Positions 29,755-33,522 of a stretch of DNA of 33,522 bases are shown piece by piece. The notes under the pieces were generated by a model. The model saw only the letters and a list, made by a program, of their open reading frames with translations, was not told the origin of the DNA and did no database searches. Each line of letters opens with the position of its first letter. Position 1 is the stretch's first letter. The stretch covers positions 35,165 through 68,686 of the forward strand of contig JAAVGZ010000089.1 of the NCBI GenBank assembly GCA_014799985.1, given 5' to 3'. Source of the DNA: Helicobacter sp. (GTDB lineage Bacteria; Campylobacterota; Campylobacteria; Campylobacterales; Helicobacteraceae). Position numbers and translations under genes: made by a program.

Positions 29755-31044
29755 TTATTGAGAATCGGGCTTAATCACCGCCCATGATTTCAGCACATCA
29801 ACGGCGCTTTTGAGCTGAATGTCGTCCCAGAGCATGTTGTTTGTGATGTCGTTCTTGTTGCCCTCTTTCTTGGACGATGTGTCGATTTTCTCAAGCTCGC
29901 CCTCGAGATGTTGCTTGAGGTCGGATTCTTTGATGCTAAAGCCATTTTCTTCGCGCGGCGCGGCGCCGGGATAAATCAGCAAGTCGGGCGTGATTCCAAG
30001 CGCTTGAATCGTGCGCCCGCTTGGGAGATAGTAGCGCGCAATCGTGAGGCGCAAGCCCTCGTTTTTGTCGAGCGGCAACACGACCTGCACGCTGCCCTTG
30101 CCGAAGCTCTTTTCGCCCACAACGACAGCGCGCTTGTGGTCTTGGAGCGCGCCTGCGACAATCTCGCTCGCGCTCGCGCTGCCGCCGTTAATCAGCACGA
30201 CCATAGGCACAGATTCGTAAGCGCTATTTGCCGAAGCCTTGAACTCGATGTTCTCGCTCTCCTCGCGCCCCTTTTGCGAGACGATAATGCCCTCTTTTAG
30301 GAAAATGTCCGAGACTTCAACGGCTTGGTTGAGCAGCCCGCCCGGGTTGCTGCGCAAGTCGAGCACAATGCCCTTGAGCCATTTTGCCTTTTTGAGCTCC
30401 TCTTTGATGTTTTGGCTCACATTGCGGCTAAACGAGCTCACGCGGATATAGAGAATGTCCGTGCCTGCAATGCGCTTCGCCTTGACAGCCTCGACCTTGA
30501 TGACATCGCGCACGATGTCAAAGACGATGGGCTTTGGCTCGTTTTTGCGCACAATCGCGAGCTGCACCTTGCTGCCCGGCTCGCCGCGCATGAGGTCAAC
30601 GGCGTCATCGATTGCCATGTTGAGCGTGCTTTTGTCGTTGATTTTGAGGATAATATCGCCGCTTCTAAGCCCCGCCTTCTCGCCCGGCGTGCCGTCTATG
30701 GGCGAGATAATCGTGAGCGCGCCCTCTTTGAGCCCGATTGTGATTCCAACGCCGCCAAACTCGCCGCTTGTCTGCACCTTGAGCTCGTCAAACTTGCGCG
30801 CGTCCAAATAGGCGGAATGCGCGTCTAGGTTGCTCAACATGCCGTCAATAGCTTTGTTCACAATCTCGTTGAACGAAATCTCATCGACATAACGTTCTTC
30901 AATCATGCGCATGACATTGCGCAATTTGTTGTAGGCTTCGAGCCGCCCGGCGCTTGTTGCCTTGTCTTTTGTCGCATTGGTCTCGGCGCTTGCGAGCCCC
31001 ACACAACAGAAAACCATAAAAGCCATAATGATGTGTCGTGTCAT
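29755..31044 (-). CDS. ctpA: S41 family C-terminal processing peptidase (start could also be 31059)
   Basis: PDZ domain GVGITIGLKEGALTIISPIDGTPGEKAGLRSGDIILKIND; LDLRSNPGGLLNQAVEVSDIFL; NGGSASASEIVAGALQDHKRAVVVGEKSFGKGSVQ. Confidence 0.95.
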   Translation of the reverse strand: MTRHIIMAFMVFCCVGLASAETNATKDKATSAGRLEAYNKLRNVMRMIEERYVDEISFNEIVNKAIDGMLSNLDAHSAYLDARKFDELKVQTSGEFGGVGITIGLKEGALTIISPIDGTPGEKAGLRSGDIILKINDKSTLNMAIDDAVDLMRGEPGSKVQLAIVRKNEPKPIVFDIVRDVIKVEAVKAKRIAGTDILYIRVSSFSRNVSQNIKEELKKAKWLKGIVLDLRSNPGGLLNQAVEVSDIFLKEGIIVSQKGREESENIEFKASANSAYESVPMVVLINGGSASASEIVAGALQDHKRAVVVGEKSFGKGSVQVVLPLDKNEGLRLTIARYYLPSGRTIQALGITPDLLIYPGAAPREENGFSIKESDLKQHLEGELEKIDTSSKKEGNKNDITNNMLWDDIQLKSAVDVLKSWAVIKPDSQ

Positions 31045-31101
31045 TTTGTCCTCTTTCATAAAAATACGTACTATAACGCACAAAATAAAACAAGCTGCAT
31101 G

Positions 31102-31599
31102 CTATTGCTGGCGCAACAAGAGCAGCACCCGACTGGCAAAAAGCGCGATGAGCGCATAGAATGCCGCATAGAATGCCCACACAGATTGTTGATGTAACGC
31201 ATGGAAATTGCTGTTTGCAAGAAATTCTTCGCCTTGTTTTTGGATTTCGATGATTGCGGGTAGATAGTAAAGAACGAATAAAAGAATCGCGGCAATGGCG
31301 ATAGAGCCAAAAATCAAGAAACGTTTCTGCGAATGGATTGTGGCGCTAAGAATCTCATAGAGCGCAATCAGAATCGCGACAAACAGCAGCACATAGCTCG
31401 CGCGGACGAAGATTTCTGTCATAATCATGCCCGCTTGGAACGCATCGATTGCGCCCTCTGTGATGATGAGCGCATCGCGGAAAATCACGGGGGCGCTCAA
31501 AGCGCCAAGAGAAAGAATCACGCCGCATGCAAAGCCCAACATCAGGAGATAGAAAATCGTGAATGCCTGAAAGAGGGCGGTGGCAAGCTTAGGATTCAT
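31102..31599 (-). CDS. DUF4149-like membrane protein
   Basis: 165 aa with four hydrophobic segments; LMLGFACGVILSLGALSAPVIFRD pattern. Confidence 0.7.
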   Translation of the reverse strand: MNPKLATALFQAFTIFYLLMLGFACGVILSLGALSAPVIFRDALIITEGAIDAFQAGMIMTEIFVRASYVLLFVAILIALYEILSATIHSQKRFLIFGSIAIAAILLFVLYYLPAIIEIQKQGEEFLANSNFHALHQQSVWAFYAAFYALIALFASRVLLLLRQQ

Positions 31600-33454
31600 C
31601 GTTGCCCCCTTGTTGTTTTAGCGATGTGATGTAGCGCTCAAGCAGCGATTCTGTGTCGATTTGTAACATTTGCTCGATGTGCTCGACCTTGCCATGTGGC
31701 ACAAACGAATCGGGAATCTCGAACGAGATAATGCGCGCATGCGTGCCATGCGCGTTTTGCCACTCGCCAAGCGCGCTTGCGATGCCGCAAGGGACGACAT
31801 TGTCGCTCAAGACATACCATGTGTTGTGAGTTTGGGCGAGCGAGGCAAGCAGGGCGGAATCGAGCGGCTTGGCAAAGCGCAAATCAACAAGCGCGGGAAT
31901 CGGCATGCCCCTTTCGCGCAGCGCCTCGATGAGCCGATAGCCCCTACCCACGCCGTTGCCATAGCAAACAAGCGCCACAGGCACTTGCCCTTGAATAAGA
32001 ATCTCGCCTTTGCCCGCGACAATCTCGCCAAAGGGCAGCGCGGAATCATCGAGAATGAAACTCTTGCGCGGGTAGCGCACGGCAAGTGGTCCGCTATCAA
32101 AAGTTTGCGCAAAGCGCACCATCGCAGCGAGCATTTTGTTGCAAAACGGCGCGCAAAGCGTGAAGTTTGGGATAAGGCGCAGATAGCCCACGTCAAATAA
32201 GCCCTGATGTGTCTCGCCGTCTTCACCGACAATGCCCGCCCTATCGAGCATGAAGCGCACGGGAAGGTTGAGGATTCCGACATCATGCACGAGCTGGTCG
32301 AATCCGCGTTGCAAGAAGGTGGAATAGATTGCCACAAATGGGCGCAAGCCCTCTTTGGCGCACGCTGCCATCGAGGTAACGCCATGTGATTCGGCAATCG
32401 CGATGTCCCAAAAGCGGTCGGGGTAGGCGGCGATGAGCGCGTCTAGCCCCGTGCCGCTGGGCATTGCGGCGGTGATTCCGACCAAGCGGGAATCGTCATG
32501 CGCGAGCGAGAGCAGCGTTTGCGAAAAGACGCTCGTTGGCGACTTCGTGGCGCTCTTTGATTTTGCCTGCCCGTTTTGCAAGTCAAACGAGCTGACGCTA
32601 TGCCATGATTCTTGGTGTCCCTCGGCGATTTTGTAGCCCTTGCCCTTGAGCGTTTGGGCGTGAATCACGATGGGCTTTTGCATGTTTTTGGCGAGCGTGA
32701 GCGCGTCTATGATGGCTTGCAGGTTGTGCCCGTCAATGGGTCCAATATACTCGAGCCCGAGCTCCTCGAACAATAGCCCGGGCGTGATGAGTTTGAGCGA
32801 TTCTTCGAAGCGCTTTGCCATGTAGGTCGCGCCATCGGGCAGCTTGCGCAATATTGGCTCTATGCGCGACTTGAGCGACTGAAAAAACTCGCCCGCGATG
32901 GCTTGCGAGAGATAGCGGCTAATCGCGCCAATCGGGTGGGCGATGCTCATTTCGTTGTCGTTGAGCAGAATCACGAGCGGATATTTGCGGTCGCCAAGCT
33001 CGTTCAGCGCCTCGTAGCAGAGCCCCGATGACAGCGAGCCATCGCCAATCAGCACGACAGGGATTCTGTCCTCTTTGTGCAGCGCAATCGCCTTCGCCGC
33101 GCCCACAGCGAGCGAGAGCGAGGTCGAGCTATGCCCCGCGACAAAATAATCATAGGGGCTCTCTTTGGGGTTGGTGTAGCCGCTAATGCCCTGATATTGG
33201 CGCAATGTCTCGAAGTTTTCCCAGCGGTCGGTGAGCAGCTTGTGTGCGTAGGCTTGGTGCGAGACATCGAAGATGAATGGGTCATTGGGGCAGTCGAAGA
33301 CATAGTGCATGGCGACAATGAGCTCGGTTGCGCCGAGTGTCGAGCTCAAATGCCCGCCGTTTTGCGAGACGACATATAGGATTCTGTTGCGAATCTGCTC
33401 GCACAGAATCGCGAGTTCGTCTATGCTTTTTTGTTTTATCGTTGCGAGCTGCAT
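31589..33454 (-). CDS. dxs: 1-deoxy-D-xylulose-5-phosphate synthase
   Basis: GGHLSSTLGATELIVAMHYVFD; VIGDGSLSSGLCYEALNE; DRAGIVGEDGETHQGLFDVGYLR. Confidence 0.97.
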   Translation of the reverse strand: MQLATIKQKSIDELAILCEQIRNRILYVVSQNGGHLSSTLGATELIVAMHYVFDCPNDPFIFDVSHQAYAHKLLTDRWENFETLRQYQGISGYTNPKESPYDYFVAGHSSTSLSLAVGAAKAIALHKEDRIPVVLIGDGSLSSGLCYEALNELGDRKYPLVILLNDNEMSIAHPIGAISRYLSQAIAGEFFQSLKSRIEPILRKLPDGATYMAKRFEESLKLITPGLLFEELGLEYIGPIDGHNLQAIIDALTLAKNMQKPIVIHAQTLKGKGYKIAEGHQESWHSVSSFDLQNGQAKSKSATKSPTSVFSQTLLSLAHDDSRLVGITAAMPSGTGLDALIAAYPDRFWDIAIAESHGVTSMAACAKEGLRPFVAIYSTFLQRGFDQLVHDVGILNLPVRFMLDRAGIVGEDGETHQGLFDVGYLRLIPNFTLCAPFCNKMLAAMVRFAQTFDSGPLAVRYPRKSFILDDSALPFGEIVAGKGEILIQGQVPVALVCYGNGVGRGYRLIEALRERGMPIPALVDLRFAKPLDSALLASLAQTHNTWYVLSDNVVPCGIASALGEWQNAHGTHARIISFEIPDSFVPHGKVEHIEQMLQIDTESLLERYITSLKQQGGNDES

Positions 33455-33462
33455 GGACGCTA

Positions 33463-33522
33463 TCACGATGAACGTCCTTCGAGAATGGAGCGTTTGAGAT
33501 TCTCAAAGCGCGACATAATCGT
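33463..33522 (-). CDS. C-terminal end of upstream gene, possibly fliH
   Basis: Reverse translation TIMSRFENLKRSILEGRSS*; in H. pylori fliH lies directly upstream of dxs. Too short for firm identification. Confidence 0.45.
   Translation of the reverse strand, partial: TIMSRFENLKRSILEGRSS

Overview
The window looks like a chromosomal segment from a Helicobacter-like Campylobacterota genome. It is mostly core housekeeping genes and spans the replication-origin region. Order: bcp (partial) / small membrane protein / hemH - DsbC-like lipoprotein - ccsBA / MATE / rluB - M23 peptidase - minC / folB, plsY, queF / gyrB - dnaN - dnaA / ruvC / repeat-rich gap / flagellin / msbA-like ABC exporter - GNAT - ssrA (tmRNA) / orphan membrane protein / repeat-rich gap / pepP-like, FtsL-like, rsmH, malic enzyme, plsC, BatD/SH3-like protein, purQ, purS, purC, ctpA, DUF4149-like, dxs, fliH C-terminus. 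I found no defence system, prophage, CRISPR array or IS transposase. The strongest signals outside the CDSs are: (1) a putative bipartite oriC flanking dnaA, with an AT-rich stretch, a DnaA-trio-like CTACTACTA, a GC spacer and DnaA boxes in the expected order; (2) the full ssrA gene, missed by the ORF track, with a consensus promoter and a readable tag; (3) a family of ~102 bp REP/MITE-like inverted repeats plus nested palindromes in the two largest gaps; (4) a strong G-quadruplex motif; (5) an apparent over-abundance of the word GCATGC. Assignments come from reading the translations and recalled family features; no database search was run.
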